64,000 nt of DNA from positions 25,288-89,287 of the forward strand of contig JAHZGX010000033.1 of the NCBI GenBank assembly GCA_019420585.1, written 5' to 3'. The notes below the pieces were generated by a model. That model was not told the DNA's origin. It searched no databases and saw nothing but the letters and a program-made list of their open reading frames with translations. This DNA comes from Prevotellaceae bacterium. Its GTDB lineage: Bacteria > Bacteroidota > Bacteroidia > Bacteroidales > Bacteroidaceae. Below are positions 50,685 through 60,572 of the stretch, one piece after another. Made by a program: the position numbers and the translations under genes. Each line of letters starts with the position of its first letter. The first letter of the stretch is position 1.

Positions 50685-50725
50685 AGTGTGGTTCCCAACG
50701 AAGCAATTCGTTTAGGAACCACACT
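50685..50725 (-). terminator. Terminator of the TPR protein gene
   Basis: AGTGTGGTTCC (50685-50695) and GGAACCACACT (50715-50725) form a perfect 11-bp stem, extended inside by AACGAA/TTCGTT (50697-50702 and 50707-50712). On the minus strand TTTCTTTTTAT follows. Confidence 0.88.
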
Positions 50726-50797
50726 GCAGATTTTTGTCTGTCGGCACGCGAAATCCCGCTTCGCACTTGAGCCGGCAGGAAACTCTGTTAAAGGGAC

Positions 50798-52213
50798 TTA
50801 TTTGGCACCGTTTGACCAGAATTCCTCCTCAGCCTTCTGCTTCTTTACGAAGTCATCGTATGCCTTGCGTGCACGCTCGTTGGCGGCCTGGTTGGCCTGC
50901 GCCTTCTGTATGTTCTGCTTCAGTCGGTCGGCACTTCCGCTCACAGTGATGTCTTCCGCGCTTGCCTTCGTGCAGAATTCTATGGCCTTGTCGTACTGAC
51001 CAAGCATGGTGTACACATTAGCCTCCTTCAGGTAGGCCTTGCCTTTCAAGTCGCTGTTGTAGCCTATGGCCTTTTCGGCATAGGTCAAGGCTCCTGTGTA
51101 TTGCTTGCTCTTGGTAAGTCCGTTGGCAATATTCAGGCAGATTACGCCACGCTTGGCATCGCTCTGACAGAGTTCAAGTGACTTGTTGTAGTACTCCAAC
51201 ATTTTTGTGGCTTCTCCGTCCTTCTGTGCCTTCTGTGCCAATCCGATGGCACTGGTAAACGTAGGCTGAATGGCGTAGGCGGCTTCGGCATACTGATAAT
51301 AGATGTCGCTGTCGTCGCAGTCGTTCTGTGCCATGAGGGTCAAGGCACCGTTCAACTTGTTGATGTCATCCTTGTAACTGCTCAGTTTCTTGGTGTAGAT
51401 AGTTATAATCTGCGTGGTGTCTGCAGCACCGCTTGCGCTGAAAGTCTGCTCGATGAGAGCCAGGGGGTCGTCATACTTCGCCAAGAGTTTGGCAGCCTTG
51501 GCGGTATCGCCTTCGGCCTTGGCTTCCTTGGCCAGTTGCAACATTTTCTCGCATGCGTCCTTGCTGTCCATGTAGTCCTGTAGGTATTGCTCACGCAGTG
51601 CGTTGGGTGCACTTTTATACATAGCGTCACTTACGAGGAAGAAGTTCTGGAGCACAGAGCCTTCAATCTCGCGCCCGCCTTTCTCATTGATCATCTTGAT
51701 GGCATTGCTGTAGTTCTCATATGACTTGTTCAGCGTATAGCCTGAGCCTTGGATGGTGGGAGCAGTCCAGTTGTAGTAATCTGCCTTTAGGGCAAGGACG
51801 TCACCCAAAGTGGACTTTGTCTTGGCAAAAGTGTTCAGCACATCCAGGCTCTTCTGCCTGGCCTCAAAGAGAGACATCATCTCGTTGAAGTAAGCAAGTT
51901 TCTTGGCCTGGTCTTGCTCTGCAGTTATAAGTTGGTAGAACATGAATGGCCCTTGGGTGTAAACACCCGTGATGGCAAAAGGTGCATACTTTATGAGCCA
52001 CTGGTAGTTCATGTGTGCGCCCTTCCAGTCCTGGTTCTGCAGGCTCTGTTGGAAGTATGACACATATCCACGTCCAGTCTTCACGCTGTCTTCATTGTTG
52101 TTGTTTGAATAAGCGATACGTTCGTCCAGTGACTTACCCGTGAAGTCCTGTGCAAAAGCAGGGGCTGTGGCAGTAGCCAAGGCAATGGCAAAGAAGATTC
52201 TATTCAGTTTCAT
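50798..52213 (-). CDS. Exported tetratricopeptide-repeat protein
   Basis: This 471-residue protein has a signal peptide (about 1-21, cut after APAFAQ) and is almost all helical. Several TPR-like units occur, most clearly at about 330-430 (AKRGVICLNIANGLTKSKQY, TGALTYAEKAIGYN and AYLKEANVYTMLGQYDKAIEFCTKA, split). A charged coiled tail ends it (AANERARKAYDDFVKKQK). It is probably a periplasmic or envelope scaffold; the partner is unknown. It has one of the best promoters in the window and a strong terminator, and so is monocistronic. Confidence 0.85.
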   Translation of the reverse strand: MKLNRIFFAIALATATAPAFAQDFTGKSLDERIAYSNNNNEDSVKTGRGYVSYFQQSLQNQDWKGAHMNYQWLIKYAPFAITGVYTQGPFMFYQLITAEQDQAKKLAYFNEMMSLFEARQKSLDVLNTFAKTKSTLGDVLALKADYYNWTAPTIQGSGYTLNKSYENYSNAIKMINEKGGREIEGSVLQNFFLVSDAMYKSAPNALREQYLQDYMDSKDACEKMLQLAKEAKAEGDTAKAAKLLAKYDDPLALIEQTFSASGAADTTQIITIYTKKLSSYKDDINKLNGALTLMAQNDCDDSDIYYQYAEAAYAIQPTFTSAIGLAQKAQKDGEATKMLEYYNKSLELCQSDAKRGVICLNIANGLTKSKQYTGALTYAEKAIGYNSDLKGKAYLKEANVYTMLGQYDKAIEFCTKASAEDITVSGSADRLKQNIQKAQANQAANERARKAYDDFVKKQKAEEEFWSNGAK

Positions 52214-52285
52214 AAATCTGTTGTGATATTACTTTTATTCTGTCGTTATATAGTGTCCTATAGTTGTTCTTTTGCGTTTTCGATG

Positions 52286-52316
52286 CAAATATACTAACTA
52301 TTTGTCAGTTTGCAAA
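52286..52316 (-). promoter_or_regulatory. Promoter for the TPR protein gene
   Basis: On the minus strand TTTG (52316-52313), 19 bp and TATATTTG (52293-52286) match the Bacteroidota consensus fully. The leader before the ATG at 52213 is about 66 bases. Confidence 0.8.
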
Positions 52317-52386
52317 GATTTGAGCAATAAACATGTTTAATTTCATGATTTGCCTTACACTTGCATTTTCTTTTGTTAAAAAGACG

Positions 52387-52394
52387 TAATTTTG
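52387..52394 (+). promoter_or_regulatory. Promoter -7 box for the Na+/Ca2+ exchanger gene
   Basis: TAATTTTG lies 28 bp before the ATG at 52423. A CTTG at 52360-52363 is 23 bp upstream, a little too far for an ideal -33 element. Confidence 0.5.
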
Positions 52395-52422
52395 CCTATA
52401 TTATCTATAACATAAATTATTA

Positions 52423-53358
52423 ATGATACTTGAAATCGTACTTCTCCTGATTGGCATAGGGCTTGTGCTGTGGGGAGCAGACAAATTTACAGAGGGGGCT
52501 GCCGGGTTGGCCCGCAAGTGGCATGTGAGTGAATTGGTTATCGGACTCACTGTTGTGGCAGCGGGTACCAGTTTGCCGGAGTTTATGGTCAGCCTGTTGA
52601 GTACTTTGCGGGGCAGTGCCGACATGAGCGTGGGTAATGTCATCGGCAGCAACATTTTCAATAGTCTGGTTATTTTGGGTGCATCGGCCTTGGTCATGTC
52701 CATTGCTGTGGATAGGGAACTGCTCTACAGGGACATGCCCATTACGGTGCTGATATCCTCGCTGCTCTTTTTCCTGGTCTTTTTCGACGGGAGCATCAGC
52801 CGATGGGACTCAGTGGTATTCCTGGCATTCTTTGCAGCCTACCTTTATTATACGTATTACGTGGCCACGCACAGCAAGCGGCAGGAGTCATCTTCTGCAG
52901 AGGTAAAGAGTACGTCCTATATTATCCTTGCTTTGCAGATAGTCATCGGGATGGCTGCCCTCGTCATGGGAGCGCGTCTGATGGTTGTCGAAGGCGCATC
53001 CATGGCCAGGCAATGGGGCGTGAGTGAGAGTGTCATTGGGCTGACCATCCTGGCTGGGGGCACCAGTTTGCCGGAATTGGCAACCAGCATGGTGGCGGCT
53101 CACAAGGGAAGCCACGGGCTTGCCGTGGGTAATGTCATAGGCAGCAATGTGTTCAACATCGCCTGCATTCTGGGGCTCTGTGCATTTATCCATCCCATGC
53201 AGGTATCTGGCATTGCCCCAGTGGACTGGATTGCCTTGGTGGGCAGTGGCATTGTTGTGTGGATGGTATCCTTTACACGCCACAAGATAGAGAAGAGCGA
53301 AGGAGTGTTCCTCCTGCTCTGTTACTTCACGTACATGATAAAACTTTTATGGAAATAA
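52423..53358 (+). CDS. Calcium/sodium antiporter, CaCA family (YrbG-like)
   Basis: This 311-residue inner-membrane protein has about ten membrane segments in two inverted halves. Each half carries the alpha-repeat signature of the CaCA family: VIGLTVVAAGTSLPEF (about 40-55) with VGNVIGSNIFNSL, and VIGLTILAGGTSLPEL (about 205-220) with VGNVIGSNVFNIA. The acidic residues in these repeats bind Ca2+ and Na+. A short charged loop (about 150-160) joins the halves. The protease gene begins 2 bp after the stop. Confidence 0.94.
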   Translation: MILEIVLLLIGIGLVLWGADKFTEGAAGLARKWHVSELVIGLTVVAAGTSLPEFMVSLLSTLRGSADMSVGNVIGSNIFNSLVILGASALVMSIAVDRELLYRDMPITVLISSLLFFLVFFDGSISRWDSVVFLAFFAAYLYYTYYVATHSKRQESSSAEVKSTSYIILALQIVIGMAALVMGARLMVVEGASMARQWGVSESVIGLTILAGGTSLPELATSMVAAHKGSHGLAVGNVIGSNVFNIACILGLCAFIHPMQVSGIAPVDWIALVGSGIVVWMVSFTRHKIEKSEGVFLLLCYFTYMIKLLWK

Positions 53359-53360
53359 GC

Positions 53361-56300
53361 ATGCATAAGTCACACGTACACTTTCTCTTATCCGCTGCCA
53401 TGTTCTTGCTGGCAGTCTCGTTCCAGTGCCGGGCCGATGATGCGCCACTTTGGCTTCGCCCGGTAAGAATCAGTCCTGATGGCAGGCAGATAGCCTTCTC
53501 TTATATGGGCGACATATACAGTGTGCCCACCGAGGGTGGGGCAGCCCGGCAGTTGACCACGAATCCAGCCTATGATACTGCACCATACTGGAGCCCGGAC
53601 GGCAAACACATCGCCTTCAGCAGCGACCGCTCTGGGAGCATGGACGTGTATGTGATGCCTGCCGAGGGTGGTCCTGCAGAAAGGCTGACCACACACAGTG
53701 CTGCAGAGAGCGTAGCGGGATGGCTTGATGACAGCACCATTTTGTTCAGCCGTACCGGCCACCCCACTGCCTCCGACATCATCTTTCCAGGTGGCACCTA
53801 CAAGAAGATGTATCAGGTAAGCCTCTCCGGTGGACGGCAGAGCCTCTTTTCTGCAATACCTATGGAAAATGTGTGCGTGGGTAAAGACGGCTCTATTATA
53901 TATAATAATGTAAAGGGCTACGAGGATTTATGGCGTAAGCACCACACCAGTAGCATCACCCGTGACGTGTGGAGCATGAAGAATGGGCAGCATCAGCGGT
54001 TGACCACCACGCATGCAGAGGTACGTGACCCTCTGTGGGCTCCCTCGGGCAAAGGATTTTACTGCATTGATGAGGAAGACGGAACGCTCAATGTGGTGCA
54101 GCGCACTGCAGATGGACACCGCCGGCAGTTGACTCATTTTCAAGGATCTCCTGTGCGTTATCTGTCCGTTTCCAGTCAGGGGCTGCTTTGCTTCTCTTTT
54201 GACGGAGGCATCTACACTCTTGTCCCGGGGGCTGAGCCGCAGCGCGTGAACGTGTCCATTGTCAATGACAACCGCTCCGAACCTGTACGCAGGAGCAAGG
54301 TAAGGCAGGGCGCAGGAGGTATAAGTGTATCACCCGATGGCAAACAGGTAGCATTCATCATGAATGGAGATGTGTACGTGACCGATGTGGAACATAAGAC
54401 TACACGTCAGTTGACCGACACCCCAGAGCGTGAACGTACGGTGAGTTTCCGCGCCGATGGAAGAGCCGTGGTGTATGATTCGGAGCGGGAAGGCGTATGG
54501 AGCATCTTTGAATGTGAGATAAAGGATGACAAGGAGAAGTCGTTTGCCTATTGTACCCAGACCGTTGAGCGCAGGCTGACGGACGGCAAGACCACTTCAT
54601 TCCAGCCTGTGTATAGCCCCGACGGGAAGCAGATTGCATATTTGGAGAACCGCACCACCATCAGGGTGATGAACGTGAAGAATCTGCAGACTCATGTGGT
54701 TATGGATGGAAAGTACACCTACAGTTACAGCGACGGTGACCAATACTTCACCTGGAGCCCTGATAGCAAGTGGCTGCTGGCAGACTACAACGGAACAGCG
54801 GGATGGTGCATAGGTGACATAGCCCTGCTGCGGGCCGATGGCAAGGGCGAGCCGGTCAACTTGACCCAAAGCGGATACTCTGATGGTTCGCCCCGCTGGG
54901 CAATGGGCGGACGTGCCATGATATTCCAGAGTGACCGGGCCGGCTACCGTGCTCACGGATCGTGGGGGGCTGAACGGGACGAGTATGTCATGTTCTTTGA
55001 TGCGAAAGCTTACGATGAATTTCGTTACTCCAAGGAAGACATTGCACTCCTTGAAGCCTACGAGGAAGGGAAGAAGAGCAAGAAAGACTCTAGCGAGCAG
55101 AAGGTGAAGGAACTTAAATTCGACTTCAACGGACTGGAGGCACGCACTATAAGGCTTACCCCCTCGTCAACCAATCTCGGCGATGCCGTCATGGACACCA
55201 AGGGAACCAGACTCTATTTCCTGGCTCCCTATAATGGAGGCATGGCTCTGTGGGTACGTGATTTCAAGGAAGAGCGCACGGAGATGAAACTCCAGAACAT
55301 CGGAGCGGGAAGGCTGTGCCCTGACAAGGATCTCAAATACTGTTTCTTCACCGGAAGTGGCGGCACCATACAGAGGCTGGAACTGGCCACGGCGGCCATC
55401 AAGAACGTCCCCTTTGAGACCTTTGCCTCTTACCGTACGCAAGAGGAGCAGGCATGCCTTTTCGAGCACATATGGAGGCAGACCAAGGAGAAACTGTATG
55501 ACCCGGAGATGAACGGTGCACCATGGGATTCCCTCTACCACGTGTACAGGAAGTTCCTGCCTTATGTAAGCAACGGGTATGACTTTAGCATCCTGGCCAG
55601 CGAAATGCTGGGCGAACTGAACGTCTCGCATACGGGATGCCGCTATCGCCCCTCCGGCAGCGCGCTTGCCACGGCGGAACTGGGTGCCATCTTCGATGAG
55701 ACTTACCGTGGAGCAGGCATTCGACTGGCGGAAATACTTCCGGGCGGTCCCCTGGACACGCATACCGACATCAAGGCAGGCTCCATCATCACTGCCATAG
55801 ACGGCAATGCCATTGGAGAGGGAAGTGACTATCTGCCCTTGTTGGCAGGTAAGGCCGGCGTACTGACAAGGCTCAGCATTAAGGGGCATAAGGAAGACGT
55901 TCTGACCCGTCCCATCTCCTCGTCTGCACAAAACCAGTTGCTTTACCGTCGTTGGGTGCGTAGGAACACTGCCCTTGTCGACAGCCTTTCGGGTGGCAGG
56001 CTGGCTTATGTGCACATCCAGGCCATGAACGGGGAAAGTTTCCACGAGTTGTACCGAACCCTCTTGAGCGATAGGAACCGCCAAAAGGAGGCTGCCATCG
56101 TGGACACACGCCACAACGGTGGCGGATGGCTGCACAATGACGTATGTGAACTGCTCTCCGGCAAGCGCAGTGTACGCTACATGCCCCGCGGGCAACACAT
56201 CGGTGACGACCCCTATAACCGTTGGGTGAAACCGTCCTGCATGCTCATCTGTGAGGACAATTACTCCAATGCCCATGGCACACCATGGCTCTATCATGAA

Positions 56301-56540
56301 CTGGGCATTGGCAAACTGGTGGGCGCGCCTGTGCCCGGAACCATGACGGCAGTATGGTGGGAGAACGTAGGCAATTACGTTTTCGGCATACCGCAGGTGG
56401 GTTCGTTGGACAATAGGGATTGTTTCCTGGAAAATCAGCAACTGGAGCCTGACATTGAGTGCTATCTTTCCCCGTCGGATCTTCTCAGTGGAAAGGACAC
56501 TCAGATAGAACAGGCCGTAAGGCTTCTTCTGGGCAAATGA
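53361..56540 (+). CDS. Exported tricorn protease-like protein
   Basis: This 1059-residue protein starts at the ATG at 53361, 2 bp after the exchanger stop, with a signal peptide (about 1-25). Two beta-propeller regions with WD40/PD40-like repeats (RISPDGRQIAFSYMGDIY, YWSPDGKHIAFSSDRSG and similar) occupy about 35-600. A helical domain, a PDZ domain (about 790-870, GAGIRLAEILPGGPL) and a C-terminal S41/tricorn protease core follow. The core has VDTRHNGGGW and a likely nucleophile Ser in CEDNYSNAHG. It probably degrades peptides in the periplasm. Its frame could start further upstream inside the exchanger gene, which I judge unlikely. Confidence 0.9.
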   Translation: MHKSHVHFLLSAAMFLLAVSFQCRADDAPLWLRPVRISPDGRQIAFSYMGDIYSVPTEGGAARQLTTNPAYDTAPYWSPDGKHIAFSSDRSGSMDVYVMPAEGGPAERLTTHSAAESVAGWLDDSTILFSRTGHPTASDIIFPGGTYKKMYQVSLSGGRQSLFSAIPMENVCVGKDGSIIYNNVKGYEDLWRKHHTSSITRDVWSMKNGQHQRLTTTHAEVRDPLWAPSGKGFYCIDEEDGTLNVVQRTADGHRRQLTHFQGSPVRYLSVSSQGLLCFSFDGGIYTLVPGAEPQRVNVSIVNDNRSEPVRRSKVRQGAGGISVSPDGKQVAFIMNGDVYVTDVEHKTTRQLTDTPERERTVSFRADGRAVVYDSEREGVWSIFECEIKDDKEKSFAYCTQTVERRLTDGKTTSFQPVYSPDGKQIAYLENRTTIRVMNVKNLQTHVVMDGKYTYSYSDGDQYFTWSPDSKWLLADYNGTAGWCIGDIALLRADGKGEPVNLTQSGYSDGSPRWAMGGRAMIFQSDRAGYRAHGSWGAERDEYVMFFDAKAYDEFRYSKEDIALLEAYEEGKKSKKDSSEQKVKELKFDFNGLEARTIRLTPSSTNLGDAVMDTKGTRLYFLAPYNGGMALWVRDFKEERTEMKLQNIGAGRLCPDKDLKYCFFTGSGGTIQRLELATAAIKNVPFETFASYRTQEEQACLFEHIWRQTKEKLYDPEMNGAPWDSLYHVYRKFLPYVSNGYDFSILASEMLGELNVSHTGCRYRPSGSALATAELGAIFDETYRGAGIRLAEILPGGPLDTHTDIKAGSIITAIDGNAIGEGSDYLPLLAGKAGVLTRLSIKGHKEDVLTRPISSSAQNQLLYRRWVRRNTALVDSLSGGRLAYVHIQAMNGESFHELYRTLLSDRNRQKEAAIVDTRHNGGGWLHNDVCELLSGKRSVRYMPRGQHIGDDPYNRWVKPSCMLICEDNYSNAHGTPWLYHELGIGKLVGAPVPGTMTAVWWENVGNYVFGIPQVGSLDNRDCFLENQQLEPDIECYLSPSDLLSGKDTQIEQAVRLLLGK

Positions 56541-56798
56541 CAAGACATTAAGGAAAGGGCTGTATCGCGAGGCATTATGTGCGGTGCAGCCCTTCCTACA
56601 TGTCGGAATCATCCCTCAGGGATATTGCCCGTCAAAGGCATTCCCTCATCGCCTGTACTTGCAGAATGACCATCTTTGTAAGTGGCATCTTGCATTTGGC
56701 ACATGCTTTTTACCTTTTCATCTCATGTCGGCGGCAAAAATAATACAAGAGAGATGTATGTTTTTGCAAAACGAGTACTCATATACAATGAATTTTAT

Positions 56799-56806
56799 TA
56801 AATTTG
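56799..56806 (+). promoter_or_regulatory. Promoter -7 box for the hexuronate operon
   Basis: TAAATTTG lies 83 bp before the exuT ATG. No matching -33 element was found. The gap 56541-56888 otherwise shows nothing I recognise: no gene, and no convincing operator palindrome or terminator for the upstream protease gene. Confidence 0.5.
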
Positions 56807-56888
56807 CAGTGTGAACGTGCTCTGAGAAGCCTATAAGCACAATGCAGAGGCATGCAGGGCACACAGCAAAAACAGCAATACAAGCAAC

Positions 56889-58364
56889 ATGGAAACAATC
56901 AAACCCTCTCAGCAGCGGATGACCAACTACCGGTGGGTCATCTGCATCATGCTCTTCATGGCCACCACAATCAATTACATGGATCGGCAAGTGCTCTCTC
57001 TCACATGGAAAGACTTCATCGCTCCGGAGTTTCATTGGACAGACCGCAACTATGGCGACGTTGCCGCCATCTTCTCACTGGTCTATGCCGTGGCCAACTT
57101 GCTGAGCGGAAGATTCATGGACTGGATAGGTACGCGCAAGGGATACCTTTGGGCTATCGGGATATGGTCGTTTGGGGCATGCCTGCATGCCGCTTGTGGA
57201 CTGGCCACCATCGGATGGCTTGATTTGGGCGGACGTGAGGACCTGTTTCAGGCAACGGGTGCCTTGGCTGTCAGCATTGCCAGTGTAAGTGCGTGGTTCT
57301 TTATTCTGGCACGTATCGTACTGGCTGTGGGTGAGAGCGGTAACTTTCCTGCCGCCATCAAGGTGACGGCTGAGTATTTCCCGCCAAAGGACCGCGCCTT
57401 CAGTACCAGCATATTCAACAGCGGTTCCACTGTGGGTGCGCTCATTGCCCCACTCTGCATCCCGTTGCTTGCCCACTGGTTTCGTGAGATGGGCATAGGT
57501 GGTGGATGGGAGATGGCATTCATCATTATCGGCAGTCTGGGCTTCGTTTGGCTTGGACTTTGGCTGTGGATATACCGCCGTCCCGAGGAGTGTAAGCATG
57601 TCAACCAGGCGGAGTTGGATTACATACGCCAAGGCATGGGAGGTGACACGCAGGACGCTGCCCCCGTATTGCAGGAGGCTCAGGACGATGAGCAGTCCAT
57701 TCCTCTTCGGCGCTTCCTGTGCTTGCCCCAGGCATGGGCCATATTCCTGGCCAAAATGGTGACCGACGGTGTGTGGTGGTTCTTTCTCTTTTGGACACCA
57801 GCCTACATCAGCGATGTGTATCACTTGAAGTCGGACAACCCCACGGCCATGGCGCTTATCTTTGTGCTTTATGCCATTACCATGCTGTCGCTCTACGGCG
57901 GCAAGTTGCCCACCATAATCATGCGGCGCACGGGGCTCAATGCCTATGAGGCCCGCCTAAAGGCCATGTTCCTCTTCACCCTCCTGCCTCTGCTTACCTT
58001 GTTTGCCCAGCCTCTCGGAGCCATCAGTTATTGGTTCCCTGTCATCCTTATCGGTCTGGCCGGCGCATCTCACCAGGCTTGGTCGGCCAACCTGTTCTCT
58101 GTGGCCAGCGATCTCTTTCCGCGTAAGGCTGTGGGCACAATGACCGGCATCAACGGCATGGCGGGCGGCATCAGTTCGTATGCCATCAATAAGGTGAGCG
58201 GTCATCTGTTTGATTATGCGGCCGAGACGAACATGACCTTCCTGGGATTCGAGGGAAAGGCAGCAGGTTACTTCATCATCTTCATCTATTGTGCGCTGGC
58301 TTATTTGGCAGGCTGGTGCATCCTGAAGGTCATGGTTCCGCGTTTCCGCCCTGTCAAAGCGTGA
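56889..58364 (+). CDS. exuT: Hexuronate MFS transporter (ExuT-like)
   Basis: This 491-residue major facilitator of the anion:cation symporter family has about twelve membrane segments. NYMDRQVLSL near residue 30 and RFMDWIGTRKGYLWAIGIWS (loop 2-3) fit the family, and FILARIVLAVGESGNFPAAIK is its segment 4 signature. The genes that follow (uxuA, SDR, uxaC) point to glucuronate or a related hexuronate as substrate. An insert around 95-110 (ATIGWLDLGGREDLFQATG) is somewhat longer than in enteric ExuT. It starts the operon. Confidence 0.9.
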   Translation: METIKPSQQRMTNYRWVICIMLFMATTINYMDRQVLSLTWKDFIAPEFHWTDRNYGDVAAIFSLVYAVANLLSGRFMDWIGTRKGYLWAIGIWSFGACLHAACGLATIGWLDLGGREDLFQATGALAVSIASVSAWFFILARIVLAVGESGNFPAAIKVTAEYFPPKDRAFSTSIFNSGSTVGALIAPLCIPLLAHWFREMGIGGGWEMAFIIIGSLGFVWLGLWLWIYRRPEECKHVNQAELDYIRQGMGGDTQDAAPVLQEAQDDEQSIPLRRFLCLPQAWAIFLAKMVTDGVWWFFLFWTPAYISDVYHLKSDNPTAMALIFVLYAITMLSLYGGKLPTIIMRRTGLNAYEARLKAMFLFTLLPLLTLFAQPLGAISYWFPVILIGLAGASHQAWSANLFSVASDLFPRKAVGTMTGINGMAGGISSYAINKVSGHLFDYAAETNMTFLGFEGKAAGYFIIFIYCALAYLAGWCILKVMVPRFRPVKA

Positions 58365-58408
58365 CACATCTTCTTTGGAAACACACATAATATATTAAGT
58401 TAAGGTAT

Positions 58409-59629
58409 ATGATGGAAAAGACATGGCGATGGTTTGGTCGCCAGGATAAGATTACACTGGACATGCTCCGGCAAATAGGTGTGGAAGGCATCGTGACCGC
58501 CTTGCACCAGATAAGCAACGGAGAAGTTTGGCTCCGGGAGGACATACGCTCGCTCCGGCAATACATTGAGCACCATGGACTCCGGTGGAGTGTTGTGGAG
58601 AGCCTACCCGTGAGCGAGAGCATCAAGTACGGGGGGGCTGACCGCGATGAATTGATTGAGAAATACATCACAAGCCTGGAAAACCTGGGTCGTGAGGGTG
58701 TGCACACTATCTGTTACAACTTCATGCCTGTGCTCGATTGGGCTCGCACCGACCTGGCACACCCCAATGGCGATGGCACGTCAAGCCTTTATTTCAGCCA
58801 TGCGGAGTTTGCCTATTTTGATTGCAGGATACTGAAGCGTCCCGGAGCCGAGGCAGATTACAGCCAGGATACCCTTTCCGAAGTGGATCGCATGGGCAAG
58901 CGGTTTACTGCACAGGACGAACACAGGCTGGTGGAGAACATCATCGTGAAGACACAAGGCTTCGTCAACGGCAACATCACCGAGCATGACGAGCGTCCCG
59001 TGGAGATATTCCGTTCGCTCCTCTCACTCTATGACGGTATCGGCAAGGATGAGTTGCGTGAGAACATGAAATATTTCCTTCAGGCTATCATGCCCGTATG
59101 TGACCGCTGGGAAATGAACATGTGCGTGCATCCCGATGACCCGCCCCTGCAGATTCTCGGCCTTCCGCGGATTGTGTCCTGTGACCAGGACATAGCGTGG
59201 TTGCTCGATGCTGTGCCTAACAGGCACAATGGACTTACCTTCTGTGCTGGATCGCTCAGTGCTGGTGCCCACAATGACGTGCCTGCACTGGCTCGCAAGT
59301 ATGCCCGGCGGACACACTTTGTGCACCTGCGCAGCACCGATGTCCTGCCTGGCGGAGACTTCAAGGAGGCCAGTCATTTGGGCGGCAGGGCACATATCAT
59401 AGAGTTGGTACGCATCTTCCAGCGGGAGAATCCGGGCTTGCCCATGCGTGTCGACCACGCACCACTGATGTTGGGTGACGAACACATGGGCTACAATGCC
59501 GGCTATAGTTTCCATGGACGCATGCTCGCACTGGGGCAGGTGGAGGGTGTGATGGCCACAGTGGATGACGAATTGGGCATTGCTCCGCAAGGTGCAAGGC
59601 TCAGGCCATACAGGTTTAAAGACAAGTAA
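58409..59629 (+). CDS. uxuA: Mannonate dehydratase UxuA
   Basis: UxuA dehydrates D-mannonate to 2-keto-3-deoxy-D-gluconate. The 406-residue protein shows the family pattern: WRWFGRQDKITLDMLRQIG at the start, then GVHTICYNFMPVLDWARTDL. MCVHPDDPPLQILGLPRIV and FCAGSLSAGAHNDV carry metal ligands, and RVDHAPLMLGD lies near the end. It is 44 bp after exuT. Two adjacent ATGs (58409 and 58412) are both possible starts. Confidence 0.96.
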   Translation: MMEKTWRWFGRQDKITLDMLRQIGVEGIVTALHQISNGEVWLREDIRSLRQYIEHHGLRWSVVESLPVSESIKYGGADRDELIEKYITSLENLGREGVHTICYNFMPVLDWARTDLAHPNGDGTSSLYFSHAEFAYFDCRILKRPGAEADYSQDTLSEVDRMGKRFTAQDEHRLVENIIVKTQGFVNGNITEHDERPVEIFRSLLSLYDGIGKDELRENMKYFLQAIMPVCDRWEMNMCVHPDDPPLQILGLPRIVSCDQDIAWLLDAVPNRHNGLTFCAGSLSAGAHNDVPALARKYARRTHFVHLRSTDVLPGGDFKEASHLGGRAHIIELVRIFQRENPGLPMRVDHAPLMLGDEHMGYNAGYSFHGRMLALGQVEGVMATVDDELGIAPQGARLRPYRFKDK

Positions 59630-59667
59630 CATATAAGAAACAAGTAACGACAAAGGAGAAAAAAACA

Positions 59668-60477
59668 ATGTCATTATTCGATATCAAGAATCAAGTGGTG
59701 GTCATAACGGGCGGCACAGGGGTGCTAGGCCGTGAGATAGGTGCCTACCTGGCACATGAGGGAGCGCGCGTAGTCCTGCTTGGACGGCGACAGGACGTTG
59801 GCGAGGCACTGGCTGAAAGCATCAGGCAGGAAGGTGGCGATGCGGCCTTCATGGCGTGTGACGTGACCGATGCAGCCCAGGTGGTATGCGTGCGTGATGC
59901 CGTGGTAAGTGCTTACGGACGGGTGGATGCCCTGCTCAACGCAGCGGGTGGCAATATGCCCGGTGCCACCATTTCCCCTGGCGGCACACTCTTTGACGTG
60001 AAGGTGGAGGAGTTTCAGCGTGTGCTGGGTGTCAACCTCACCGGGACACTCATCCCCACGCAGGCCTTCCTCAAGCCCATGGTAGAGGCTGGACAGGGAA
60101 GCATAGTGAATTTCAGCAGCATGGCGGCCTTCCGTCCGCTGACACGCGTGATGGGCTATGCGGCTGCCAAGGCGGGCATCAGCAACCTCACGGCCTTCCT
60201 GGCCAACGAGGTGGCCACTAAGTTCAGCCCCGCCATAAGGGTCAATGCCATAGCCCCCGGTTTCTTCCTCACCGACCAGAACTGGGCACTGCTCACCAAC
60301 CCCGATGGCTCGCTGACCCCGCGGGGTGCCGATGTCATACGCCAGACACCCTTCAAGCGCTTCGGCAAACCTGAGGAACTGTGTGGAACCATCCAGTACC
60401 TCATCAGTCAGGCCTCCACTTTCGTCACCGGCACGGTGGCTGTGGTGGACGGCGGATTCAACGTGTTTGCCATCTGA
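59668..60477 (+). CDS. SDR oxidoreductase, probable D-mannonate oxidoreductase
   Basis: This 269-residue short-chain dehydrogenase has the cofactor motif VITGGTGVLGREIG, NAAGGNMPGAT, the catalytic Ser in NFSSMAAF and YxxxK in GYAAAKAG. Its place between uxuA and uxaC suggests it converts fructuronate to mannonate, the step of the unrelated long-chain UxuB in E. coli. It follows a rare good ribosome-binding site (AAGGAG at 59653-59658). The function rests mostly on context; a gluconate 5-dehydrogenase-like activity is an alternative. Confidence 0.88.
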   Translation: MSLFDIKNQVVVITGGTGVLGREIGAYLAHEGARVVLLGRRQDVGEALAESIRQEGGDAAFMACDVTDAAQVVCVRDAVVSAYGRVDALLNAAGGNMPGATISPGGTLFDVKVEEFQRVLGVNLTGTLIPTQAFLKPMVEAGQGSIVNFSSMAAFRPLTRVMGYAAAKAGISNLTAFLANEVATKFSPAIRVNAIAPGFFLTDQNWALLTNPDGSLTPRGADVIRQTPFKRFGKPEELCGTIQYLISQASTFVTGTVAVVDGGFNVFAI

Positions 60478-60572
60478 CAGCACTATGCACGGATGTACAC
60501 ATGACGACAGGTTTGGAACGTGGGTGTGCATCTTCGCCTATATCAACCGGAACATAATCAAAAGCATTACTT

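Noticed and set aside
55167..56612. Long minus-strand open frame opposite the tricorn-like gene
   Set aside because: It is antisense to the conserved PDZ and protease domains and shows no family features.
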